Source: Cymodocea nodosa
Taxonomy: Eukaryota > Streptophyta > Magnoliopsida > Alismatales > Cymodoceaceae
NCBI GenBank assembly: GCA_036874045.1
Contig: CM072336.1
Location: 3,988,001 to 4,052,000 of the forward strand
Length of the DNA: 64,000 nt
Reading direction: 5' to 3'
In this document: one piece after another, positions 1 to 44,002 of the stretch
Position numbering within the stretch: the stretch's first letter is position 1
Layout: each line of letters starts with the position of its first letter
Translations under genes and position numbers: made by a program
Notes under the pieces: generated by a model
What the model was told of the DNA's origin: nothing
Databases searched by the model: none
The model's input: only the letters and a program-made list of their open reading frames with translations

Positions 1-1088
1 TAATTGTATAGCCAATGAAGGATTTCTGTTCGTGGTCTGGTCCCCTTCCAATATTTTTCATGGTATGGAAGTCCTAGTACCCCTTCCAGCAATAGTCAAA
101 CTTGTGGTGATGCTAGCTCTTGTTGGTTCTGCAATGAATTATGCTGTTGAGCACACAATAGGTAGCTGATGTGAGTGTGTATACAAGCACTAAAGTTTGT
201 TGAAAGTATGCTAACAGACGACAATTCCTGCTCAGCCAAATAGTAATTTTTCAATCATCCTTGGTTGTCCCCAATCACAGAAGCACATCAGCACGATAAT
301 TTTCCATATAACAGAAGGCTCAAATATTTGATTGGTTAAGAATCTTTTAGTATTTGATATGAGATCTGATGACTATGCATTTGGACAAGTATATCATAAT
401 AGTCTCCTATGAAATTGTGAAACAATCAATGTATTGAAGTAAGACGTACCATACTTTTTCGTGACATCAGTGTATATTCTTAATAAGAATGCTTAATACT
501 AGCCAATTATCTTTGCAGTTAACAAGTTCAGCATGATCAATACGTATGCTTTTGCTTAATGTAGACTTGGTGCTTTTATGAAAAGCCTTAGAAGGCATTT
601 ATAAATGATTATTTGATCTATTGTACAAGAACAAGCTGACTTTCTCTAAAAAGCTGAACCAAACATAATTTCGATAGGCTAGTTTCTTTCTGTACATCAA
701 CATTATAAAATACTCTACTTTGAACTAGAAAAAACTAGAATAAAAAGTTCTATTTTGTGTTTTTTTCAAAATGATAGCTTATTTCCATACATTGCATCTA
801 AATGATTTTTATGAAATGATTAGTAATTCTATAACCTTATTTATCTGATGCGTTTTCTACTTGAATAATTACATCTAGAGCACTATTTTTCTCTTCTGCA
901 TTTTTCTATTTGAATCGTCATAAGAATATGCACAAATTTGTCTGATATGCTCAGAAGTCATCTGCTTCCTCTCTTATATAACTGATGGGGTGTTTATGTT
1001 GATTCATTTTTTCTTTTCTTTCAAAACATGATTTCTCTTCCTCATGTTTTACTTGATGATGACTCTATTTTCATTTATTCGTGCATAG
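1..1088 (+). other. Intron of PHOT2 upstream of the first visible exon
   Basis: AT-rich sequence before the first PHOT2 exon that I can place. I looked for the exon expected just upstream in phototropins (the LOV2-kinase linker, with a DLW-type motif) and did not find it. This stretch is therefore best read as intron, with the LOV domains further upstream outside the window. A 50-codon hydrophobic open frame near positions 13-168 matches nothing I recognise. Confidence 0.5.
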
Positions 1089-34908
<33,820 letters not shown>

Positions 34909-36695
34909 ACGGCAAGCGAAAATTCTGAACTGAAAACAAAAATTTTCAGAAGGAAAGAATCTGACCGGTCGTTATGATGACGTTTTATCTGATTGGTTGC
35001 AAGTGGAAACCACTGCTGCATTCACAGTCCCGGGTAGGAGAATATTGCTGTTGAATTTTGCAACCGCAAATCTACCCGGTAATGATCGCCCAGAATAATG
35101 ATATGGATCCATGTCCCACACGGACGCAATGCAAACTCAGTTCAAAGGAGTTGAGAAAGATGACAAATGGTAGATTGGTTAGTCTTTACTTTATCTGTTA
35201 CAAGGAAAGATGAATTCAAACTCAGAAAAATTATTGTTATTATAACAATATTCTATACCATTGGAAATGTAATTTAATGATTAATTGTGAAATATAGTAC
35301 GTAGGTAATTTTGTTTCATCATGTGAGACCATGTTGAATCATATTTCATGGAATGCGATTTCTTGTGATCAAATTTTAACGATTATCACTGCAAGTAATC
35401 AAATATTATAATCTACTTAACGAATATAAGTTAAGTCTATTAAATTTTATCTGTAAGATTATGTTCAAACGGAACCTTAGTTGAATCAATCTACTTGATA
35501 TCATTTGATCCATGATGTCATTTCCTTTATAATAAAAGTTTTTTAATCAACTTCTAAGGTACCCTGTATCTAAAACTTAATACATGAGAATACAGTAAAA
35601 ATCATGGCCGATCTAGGCCGAAGCTAGATGAGGACTATTGGGGCCCGTAAATATCTAGACCCTATAAGATTTCTTCGTAAAAACACACTAATTATTGGGT
35701 AATTTCAAATTAGTCCTCGTGGCTAAATGCCATACTTTCCTTAGATACATTGTTTAAAGGGAGAGCAAATACTTATTGTGCTCGTTTGCAAGTTAGAAAT
35801 CTACGTTTGATTTTTCTTCTTATTTTGTGCTTAATAAGTAAGATGTAGAAGTTGTACCTATTTTGTCATAGGCTTTACATAAAAAAAGATATTGAATGAC
35901 TACAAAATTTATGAGATTGTGTTGAGATGACCTGCTAACTAAGCTTGAAATTTGTAGCATGAAAGATATAAATGCGAAGGACTTCCACATAGAAGAAATA
36001 AGAAACAAACCTTAATCATTATTGTGTTGTGGTGTTTTACTAGGTCATAGAGAGTTAAATGATTGTTTCTTGCAAGTAAATATAGAGTTGCTATTTATAT
36101 AAATTTTTTAAATCCTAGTGACTCATATTCAGGACTTTGAAAAAAATAACACGAATTATTATATCAACTATGGCAAAATGTTTCTCAACGATGAATATTA
36201 TAAAACATAGTTAATATCATTTCAACTAATCATTTGATGAATAATTGAGAATGATGTATTTCACAATGTTGCTAATATGAGAATAATGCAATATTAAAAA
36301 AAACCTCGACAAATACAATTGCATATGTTCATTTTAAATTAAAGCAATTAAATATAAAGTGTACTTTGGCAATCCTTATTATTTTCAATTCCTATCTTTG
36401 TTGTAGTCTATAATAGCTTTGTATATCGTATACTTTAAATGTTTCCTACGTGAGAGATACGAAACATTTCCTGTACTTTCGTTTGAGCTTAGATTGTATT
36501 TGGTATTGTTGTTTCACCGTAACTTTTTTAGAAAAGTGTTTTTCACCAAAATATAATGATTTTTACCTTTTTTGAAATGCAACTTTTGGATTATAATTGA
36601 ATATATATTTTTTTCAAAAAGTGATAGGAGTCAGATTATAAAACAATCTAAATATTATACCACATTTTCAAGAATCTCATTAGATTTTTTGTATT
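34909..36695 (+). other. PHOT2 3' flank and intergenic DNA
   Basis: Begins with the likely 3' UTR of PHOT2 (A-rich, with AATAAT-type signals near 35093). It then becomes AT-rich intergenic sequence with no gene. A 62-codon minus frame (35820-36008) shows no domain. Confidence 0.5.
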
Positions 36696-36959
36696 TGTTA
36701 ATGTCTACACAATGTCTTTTCATTCTTTCTGCATGTCATTATTTGACGTGGATAAGTTAATTCTTTACTTTTATTTTTGTGTCTCTAGAGAAGATTCTAG
36801 AGAATCATGTCCTATGTATAAATACTGCTTTTACACTCTTTGTTGGTTTTTAACGAAAATCAATGATTGTCGGCCCTATGGCCATCCATCCCTTTCCTAT
36901 GTTCTTCCTCTTTTTCTCACCTTCAGTTTTTCATTCAAGTGTTGTTTGATTTTCTATCT
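36696..36959 (+). repeat. 5' LTR of intergenic copia element
   Basis: Starts TGTTAATGTC and ends TTTTCTATCT. The end is not the usual CA, so the last few bases are uncertain. TATGTATAAATA near 36814 is a likely TATA box. Confidence 0.8.
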
Positions 36960-36972
36960 TGGTATTAGAGCC
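36960..36972 (+). other. Primer-binding site of intergenic copia element
   Basis: TGGTATTAGAGCC matches the initiator-Met tRNA primer site TGGTATCAGAGCC with one change. Confidence 0.8.
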
Positions 36973-37006
36973 AAAGATTGGTATATTTCCATCATGTCTT
37001 CGTTCT

Positions 37007-37550
37007 CAAACATTCTACCTCTAACTTCCTCATCACTTGTTCTTGCTATTTCTACTCCATCATTTGTCAATGTCCAATATCATGTACCAATTAAGCTTGA
37101 TAAAAGCAATTGCATCATCTGGCATGCATCATTCCTTGCAATGCTATGCAGTTATGATCTCTTAGGATATATCAATGGCAATTTCGCCTGTCCATCATCT
37201 AATGCCTCCGATGAAGGTGTTGATGTGGCAACCGCTTGGAGGAAGTAGGATCGGCTAATCATGAGTTAGATCTTTTCATCTCTATCATTGTCGATTATTG
37301 CTCAAGTAGCAAATCAGACGTCTACTTAAGTGAGGAGATTGTCTTAAGTTTGCTTGGAGGTCTTGGTCTAGAGTATGATGGCTTCATCACAAGCATAACA
37401 ACTCAACCATCTATTGTCAGTCTTGCAGATCTACAAAGTATGATGCTGAATCAAGAACTGCAAGTTAATAGGTATATGAGTGCAGATGCATCTTGCAATG
37501 AATCAAAGGAGTCTTCAATCTTGAGGTGGTCGTGGAAGAAATCAAAATAA
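37007..37550 (+). pseudogene. Copia gag remnant (two frames)
   Basis: Frame one: VPIKLDKSNCIIWHASFLAM and LCSYDLLGYINGN, the start of copia gag. After a frameshift near 37240, frame two reads EEIVLSLLGGLGLEYDGFIT and SLADLQSMMLNQEL, the gag C-terminal part. The zinc knuckle is not intact. Confidence 0.7.
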
Positions 37551-37729
37551 TGGAGGGAGAGGAGGAGGTCCTAGAAGCAATGTCTAGTGTTAGATCTATA
37601 GCAAACTAGGTCACTCGACACTGAATTATTTCAAGAGGCTTGATGTTAAAAATTTTGCTCCTACTCATACCAACAACTCTTAACACTAATAATCTCAGTA
37701 TTAATGTTGCATACAAGGGTGAGACTACA

Positions 37730-40680
37730 ATGGATAATACTCTATGGAACTCAAATTCAGGTGCCACACATCATGTCACTAGTGATTTAGCAAATCTAGC
37801 CATTAGTTCACCATATGCAGGGGTTGATTCAATTGTAGTAGGCAATGGAGCATAGTTACTAATCACACATATTAGGAATGCAGTTGTTGCTACTAGTCAT
37901 GGTAAAATTTATCTTAATAATATTTTGGTTGTTCCTCAAATTTAGAAAAATCTTATGTCCGTCTACAAATTTTGCAACGATAATCTTATGAATATTGAAT
38001 TTGATGACAATGGCTTTTCAATCAAGTATCGTCGAACACTAAGAGTAGGTGTATCGAGGACTTGCTGATTGAGATCTATATCAGATGCAAGTATCGCAAG
38101 GAAGCAGGAATTTAATTTAGGCCTGTCTTATTATTTGAACTTCCTTATGATGTTTGGCACCATAGGTTGGGGCATCCTAAACCCCAACAAACATTATCAA
38201 TAATAAATTCAAACTCTTTACTAGTTAATAGTAATGATATGTTGCATTTTTGTGATGATTGTTGTTTTGGTAAGACACATAAGCTTTCCTTTAAAGATAG
38301 TAAGTACATTTGTGGTGGATGAACTTCTCACCTTAATATACATAGATTTATGGGACCAAGCCCCATTGCTTCTAAGCAATGTTATAGATATTATATTACC
38401 TTTATTGATGTTTGGTTGAAATATACTTGGTTATTTCCTTTGTCATGCAAATTAGAGGTATTAAATGATTTTATTAATTTTAAAACATAGATTGAGAAGA
38501 GATTAGGAAGAAGTATTAAGATACTTTAAAGTAACAATGTTGGAGAGTTCATAGTATTTAAAAATTACTTGCAATCAAATGGTGTTCAATAAAGGTTTTT
38601 ATGCCCCTATACTCATGAACAAAATGGAAATGTTGAGAGAAAGCATAGACATATGGTAGACAATAGTCTTACCCTCTTATTTCATGCAAATCATCCAAAA
38701 ATTTTCTAACTAGAAGTCTTTGATACAACTATATATCTTATCAACAAATTACTAGCGGCTCAACTTGACAATAAAAGTCTTTTGTAGAAATTGTTTAATG
38801 CTACATATGAGTTTCTAAAAGTATTTGGTTGTAAATGTTTTCCAAATTTGAGGCCATATCTTAAAAATAAATTCAATTATAGAATTGTTCAATGTAATTT
38901 TTTGGGATATGCAACAAATAGCAAAGGTTATAAGTGTTTCTCTCCTGAGCATCAACGTATATATATATCAAGAAATGTTATATTTAAAGAAGATGATTTT
39001 TCTCTGAATGTTGTTCTCAATCAAACCTCCTCTACTCCTCAACTTGAAGTTGATGTTTTTTTTTCACCTCCAGTAATCTTGTCCTATAGCGAATCTAGCT
39101 ACAACAAGACTAATCAAAACTTATCATAGAATGAAGCTATTGAGAATTGATTTGTAACAAAAAATGAAAACAGTGACGACACATATAGTTCCCCAAATAG
39201 TCCTATTGTTGATGATTCTAGTAGCTCAAACAACTCACAAAATGATATAGAATCCTCACAAAATGTGCAAATTCTAGCAATAGAAATTATTTCTGAAGTA
39301 ACAAGACTTACCACAAGAGCCTCTCATGGAATATACAAACCTAATCCAAAATATATTTTACATGTTGCAGGTTCTAAACCAGTATCATCAATTGTAGCTC
39401 AAGCAATTCTTGATCCAGATTAGAAGAATGTCATGAAAGAAGAATATATTACCTTATTGAAGAAAAACACTTGGAAATTGGTGTCTTCTCCCAACGTAGC
39501 TAATATTGTGGGGTGTAAATGGATTTATCGCATCAAAGAAAAACCAGATGACATGATTGATAGGTATAAAGCAAGGTTGGTAGCACAAGATTTTTCTCAA
39601 TAATATAGTTTTGATTATACAGAAACCTTTAGTCCTATCATTAAACCAATAACTATAAAATTAATTCTTAGTTATGCTTTTAGTAAATGATGGAATATGA
39701 GACAATTAGATGTCTCTAATGCTTTCCTTCATTGGGATATTGAAGAAGAGATATACATGAAACAACCACTTAGTTTCATTGATAATGCTCATCCTAATTT
39801 TGTATGCAAATTGCAATGATCCTTATATAAGCCCCTAGAGTCTGGTTCAATTGATTAAGAAAATGCCTTCTTGTGTAAGGATTCAAAGTGTGATGTTTCT
39901 TTATTTATTAAGAGAGCATCACATTTAGTGACATATTTTAATATATGTCGATGACATCATTAGAACAGATTTGTCTATTGTTGAAATTAATAACACCATC
40001 AAATACTTGATTGATACTTTTACTGTTAAAGATTTGGAAGAAGTGCATTATTTTCTAGGTGTAGAGGTTAAAAGGCTTGATGATTATTTGCATTTGAATC
40101 AAGAAAAATACTTGGCTAATGTTATGAAGAAATTTAGATTTGAAGGCATCAAATCTTGTCTGACTCCTATGGGTAGTGGGTACAAGCTTAAGAAGAATGA
40201 CAAAGAGAAACTTTTAGATCCTTCAATTTTCAAGAGTTTAGTTGGTTCATTGCAATATATTTACATAACTAGGCTAGATATATCTTATAGTTAATTTCTT
40301 ACTATGCCCACTTCAAAACACTTGAAGGCTGCCAAAAGAATCATACGATATCTTAAAAACACTACTGGTTATGGTTTGATGTTCAGAAAAACCAAAAACA
40401 GAACTACTCACTATTTATATGACTATAAGCGATGTGGATTGGGTTAGACATTTGGATGATCGAAGATCACATTCGAGCTATTACATTTTTATGGGGCAAA
40501 ATTTAATTTCTTGGAGATCATGCAAGCAAATGATTGTTTCCAAATCAAGTATTGAATCAAAGTGTAGGGCATTATGTGACATAGCTTGTGAAATTTTATG
40601 GTTGAAAATGTTGCTTAATGAGCTGGGTATTGCTTTTCAAACACTATTTGATGTGATAATTAAAGTGTCATTCATCTAAT
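37730..40680 (+). pseudogene. Copia pol remnant with mutated protease
   Basis: Protease: LWNSNSGATHHVTSDL near 37742, where the catalytic DSG has become NSG. Integrase: LPYDVWHHRLGHPKPQ near 38140 and YTHEQNGNVERKHRHM near 38610. Reverse transcriptase: GCKWIYRIKEKPDD, RYKARLVAQDFSQ (39512-39600), MRQLDVSNAFLHWDIEEEIY near 39700, and YVDD near 39944. RNase H: DVDWVRHLDDRRSHSSYYIF and KSSIESKCRALCDIACEILW (40419-40679). Repeated stops make it inactive. Confidence 0.8.
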
Positions 40681-40750
40681 AGCAAATCTTAAAGGGGATT
40701 CTACCTTTAGAAACTTCTATCACAAGCTATGGTTCCACCACTTCCACCTT

Positions 40751-40759
40751 GAAGGGGAT
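40751..40759 (+). other. Polypurine tract of intergenic copia element
   Basis: GAAGGGGAT directly before the 3' LTR. Confidence 0.75.
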
Positions 40760-41019
40760 TGTTAATATGTCTACACAATATGCCTCTTCATTCTTTTTGT
40801 ATGTTATTATATGACGTGCATAAGTTAATTCTTTACTTTTATTTTTGTGTCTCTAGAGAAGATTCTAGAGAGTCACACCTTATGTATAAATATTGCTCTT
40901 GCACTCTTTGTTGGTTTTTAACGAAAATAAATGGTTGCCGACACTATCGCCATCCATCCTTTTCCTCTGTTCTTTCTCACTTCTGGTTTTTCATTCAAGT
41001 GTTGTTTGATTTTCTAACT
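40760..41019 (+). repeat. 3' LTR of intergenic copia element
   Basis: Starts TGTTAATATGTC and ends TTTTCTAACT. About 90 % identical to the 5' LTR by eye, including a 4-bp deletion. Confidence 0.8.
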
Positions 41020-41286
41020 ATATTTGCAAAAAAGGTCAGCAAAAATTATAAGGAGTATTGCTTTTTAATTAGTTATTTTTTTAAAAAAAAAAATTGTGAT
41101 CTCAACAATAATTCCAAACACAACCTATTCAACTTGAGTAGGGGAGTTTGAATTAGGATGAAAAGCAATTTCTTCCTAGAAGAAAGAAGAGTTTGCTTGA
41201 TAATTAGGATACACGAAGATCAGTTGACATGTGCAAAGTTCTAGCTTGTCTTTTTTCTCCAGAGGAAAAGAATGAAGTTTTCTCTT

Positions 41287-41529
41287 TTACCGTGAGATAG
41301 GCAAGCATTGCATCTGACCATCTGAGGCACTGCTGCGATTAAAAGGCCTTCTGGGATTTTCATCTGGGCCGCAAACAAAGGTCTTCACATTGACAAATAT
41401 TCTGGGTCTTCCCCAAGTCGATCCTCCAATGATTTGCTGATTGATGTTGATCAGTTCAAGTGACTTGGTGATGATGTGGGATTGATTGATTCCCTTGTGC
41501 AGTGGCTTTTCTGTTTGTCTGACCACCAA
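41287..41529 (-). other. Unrecognised exon-like open frame
   Basis: Minus-strand frame of 80 codons with protein-like composition: VVRQTEKPLHKGINQSHIIT, GGSTWGRPRIFVNVKTFVCG, PDENPRRPFNRSSASDGQ. Its GC content is higher than the flanks, and the frame runs up to CACG/GTAAAA, which could be a splice donor. I do not recognise the family. It may be an exon captured by a transposable element or the relic of a gene. It is not part of the WAK gene downstream. Confidence 0.3.
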
Positions 41530-42818
41530 ATTTTCATTTAACTGTGTTTAGAACTGTGGCTCTATATACCATAGTTTTCTTAGAAAAGTCTCTTTTCCAA
41601 AGTATGTTTCTAAACACACCTAGCAATTTTAGATTTTTTAGAAACACAGATTTTATGGATTATTTCAAATCTAATATTTTCCAAAAAATTGATAGACATC
41701 AGCCTATGTAAAAGTTATGGAAATATTATCCTATATTAGTAAGGATATCTTTATATTTTTATTTATGTAGAAATCACCAAAAAACTACAAATAATACTGC
41801 CTTCCAATAAACTAGTTTTTCTGAAACTATAATCTCAACCACAAAGTTTGAAATGTAGTTAAAGAGATATTGTCTCAATTTTCAGTTAACAAGAATTTAT
41901 TATACTTTTAACTAGAGCAGAAAATTTGATTTTAGTACTTTCTTTCTTTATCATTTTTTGTGTCGAAGGGTTTTGCAAATTTTTTTATAGCTCAGTTAAA
42001 CTGAAATGGATGATAGCCCCAAATTCTTAATAGAAGTTGTATAACAGAGCCACTCAAGAAAACATTGTATAAATGAGGTTCTTGGAAATAGATGTATGTT
42101 AATTCAATTTAACAAGGTTATGTTGCCAAGAAATATCGGCAGCATAGGTATGAAAAACACAGGTTAACATTGCTAGCCATCTAGATTGGTAGGTAAACAG
42201 AATGTATATATGTACACAAAGTAGGAAATCTAGTAATGTAGTTATCAATGTACACTTCATTGTGTCCCATGATTTTCAAATTTTACACGAATCAAAAAGC
42301 AGGGCAGCAAGAAGAATGGAAGACGTGCAATTTCCTTCCCAACCAGTGGAGAGACTTTCAACAGATTATTACATCAACCCAGCATGTTGGTTTATGAAAT
42401 CAGAATAATAGTCATGAAAATTCACCAGCATCTATTTCATGGATGGGTTTGAGTAATTTCATTGTGAATCCATGTACAAGTAAATCACAATGGATTGATC
42501 TAGTGACTTCCTGATAATGATCGATAAGCAGAAATCACATTTATCTGAGCTACGGAGTGATTATCCTCTATATGGCACAAATTGATTGAAAAGTTTTTGC
42601 TAAGAGGTACTCAACTCCAGGGAGCTATAGATGGAAATTATATGAACAGTAAAATTTTAAAGTGCCATGTTTGGCTACAGGGACCATTCTGTGTTCTTAA
42701 GGCTCTCACATTAGATCTGACCAACTGTCCATCGTACTACCTCTACTCCTTCGCAGCCCACATGTCTCAGTAGTCTTTCAGTGGCATCTTTCGGTCTTTT
42801 ATTTCATGTCTGAGGCCA
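41530..42818 (+). other. Intergenic DNA, 3' flank of WAK-like gene
   Basis: AT-rich intergenic sequence between the exon-like frame and the WAK stop codon. The right part would hold the WAK 3' UTR, read on the minus strand. Short open frames at 42202-42408 and 42582-42773 show no domains. Confidence 0.45.
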
Positions 42819-44002
42819 TCATCTCCCAGAGTCTATTCCTTTAATTATCGGTCTGGTCTCTGTCTCTAGACTAACATATCCAGTGATTTCACCACAATTT
42901 TGATAATTTGATGGACCAGCAAGCAGCCCTATTTTCTCATCTGGATTGTGTAGAACCAAAGAATGAAAATCTGTTTTTCTCAGTGCTTCCAACTTCATCA
43001 ACACTTCCTTCATTGTGGGCCTTTCCTCTCCCCTTGTAGCCAAGCACTGAATTGCAAGTTTGGAGACATTCTCAAGCAGTTTTATTAATCCTGTACTCAT
43101 AACCTGTGCATCTAAAATATCCAAAAGTCTGTCCTCATTCATGCAGGTGATAAAACTTTGCACAAGACTACCTTTCCCCGTCCCTGAACCATTAGAAAAC
43201 AGTGCTCTCTTTCCCGTGAGAAGCTCCAACAACACCACTCCAAAGCTGTATACATCACATTTCTCTGTTAGATGTGAGGTCCGCAAGTACTCAGGATCCA
43301 GGTACCCATATGTTCCTTGCACCAATGTTGTAAAGTGGGATTTATCATTGTGTACCAAGATTGACGTGCCAAAATCTGAAACCTTAGCCGTGAGGTTCCT
43401 GTCAAGAAGTATGTTCGAGGACTTGACATCTCCATGTAGGATTGGAGGGAAAGCTCCTGAATGCAAATATGAAAGTGCTTCTGCTGCTTCACTTGCAATC
43501 TTTAGACGATCACCCAAAGAGATTACAGACTCAAGTCTTTTCTTATGGATGTAATTGTAGACTGTGTCATTGGGGATGTACTCATATACCAGTATGGGGA
43601 CTTTCACCTCCAAGCAACAGCCCAACAATTTTACCACATTGATGTGATTGATCTGGGAGAGTATGAGCATCTCCCTTGCAAACTCCTTCATTTTTCCATC
43701 ATCAATCAGTAGAGGTTTCTTCACAGCAACAACCCTTTTGTCGTCTAAGATTCCTTTATATACTGTTGCATTGCCTCCTTTTCCAAGGATGCGGTCATCA
43801 CTGTAGTTGTTTGTTGCTCTTTCAAGCTCAATGCTGGTGAATATTTTGAAGGTGGTCGCTCTGTGGGAAGATAGTTGTTGCATTAAGAAGAATCCCCCAT
43901 TTTGCTTGAAAAAATCCCGCTTCAGTTTTATTATCTTTAGCTTTTGAATTCCCCAGTAAGTAATGAAGACAAACCCCAGGAAAACAACGCAGCAGCCAAA
44001 CC
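42819..44002 (-). CDS. WAK-like exon 3: transmembrane helix and kinase
   Basis: Starts after the acceptor CTGCCAG (minus strand). The two bases GG complete the Gly begun in exon 2 (SLG, then FGCCVVFLGFVFITYW). It encodes the transmembrane helix, a basic juxtamembrane stretch (KLKIIKLKRDFFKQ) and the whole kinase domain. The stop codon ends at 42819. Confidence 0.9.

Larger units (their letters stand above)
36696..41019 (+). mobile_element. Second copia LTR retrotransposon, decayed, intergenic
   Basis: LTRs of about 260 bp at 36696-36959 and 40760-41019 share TGTTAA...GTCTACACAAT, the TATA region TATGTATAAATA and TTTTTCATTCAAGTGTTGTT. A primer-binding site and a polypurine tract abut them. 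Internal frames give gag, protease, integrase, reverse transcriptase and RNase H in copia order, with many stops. The LTRs differ at roughly a tenth of sites, so this is older than the intronic copia element. Flanking bases GTATT (36691-36695) and ATATT (41020-41024) could be a mutated target duplication. Confidence 0.85.

Noticed and set aside
13-168. Hydrophobic 50-codon plus-strand frame at the left edge
   Set aside because: No start context, no known domain, and it does not match the phototropin exon expected here. Probably chance.
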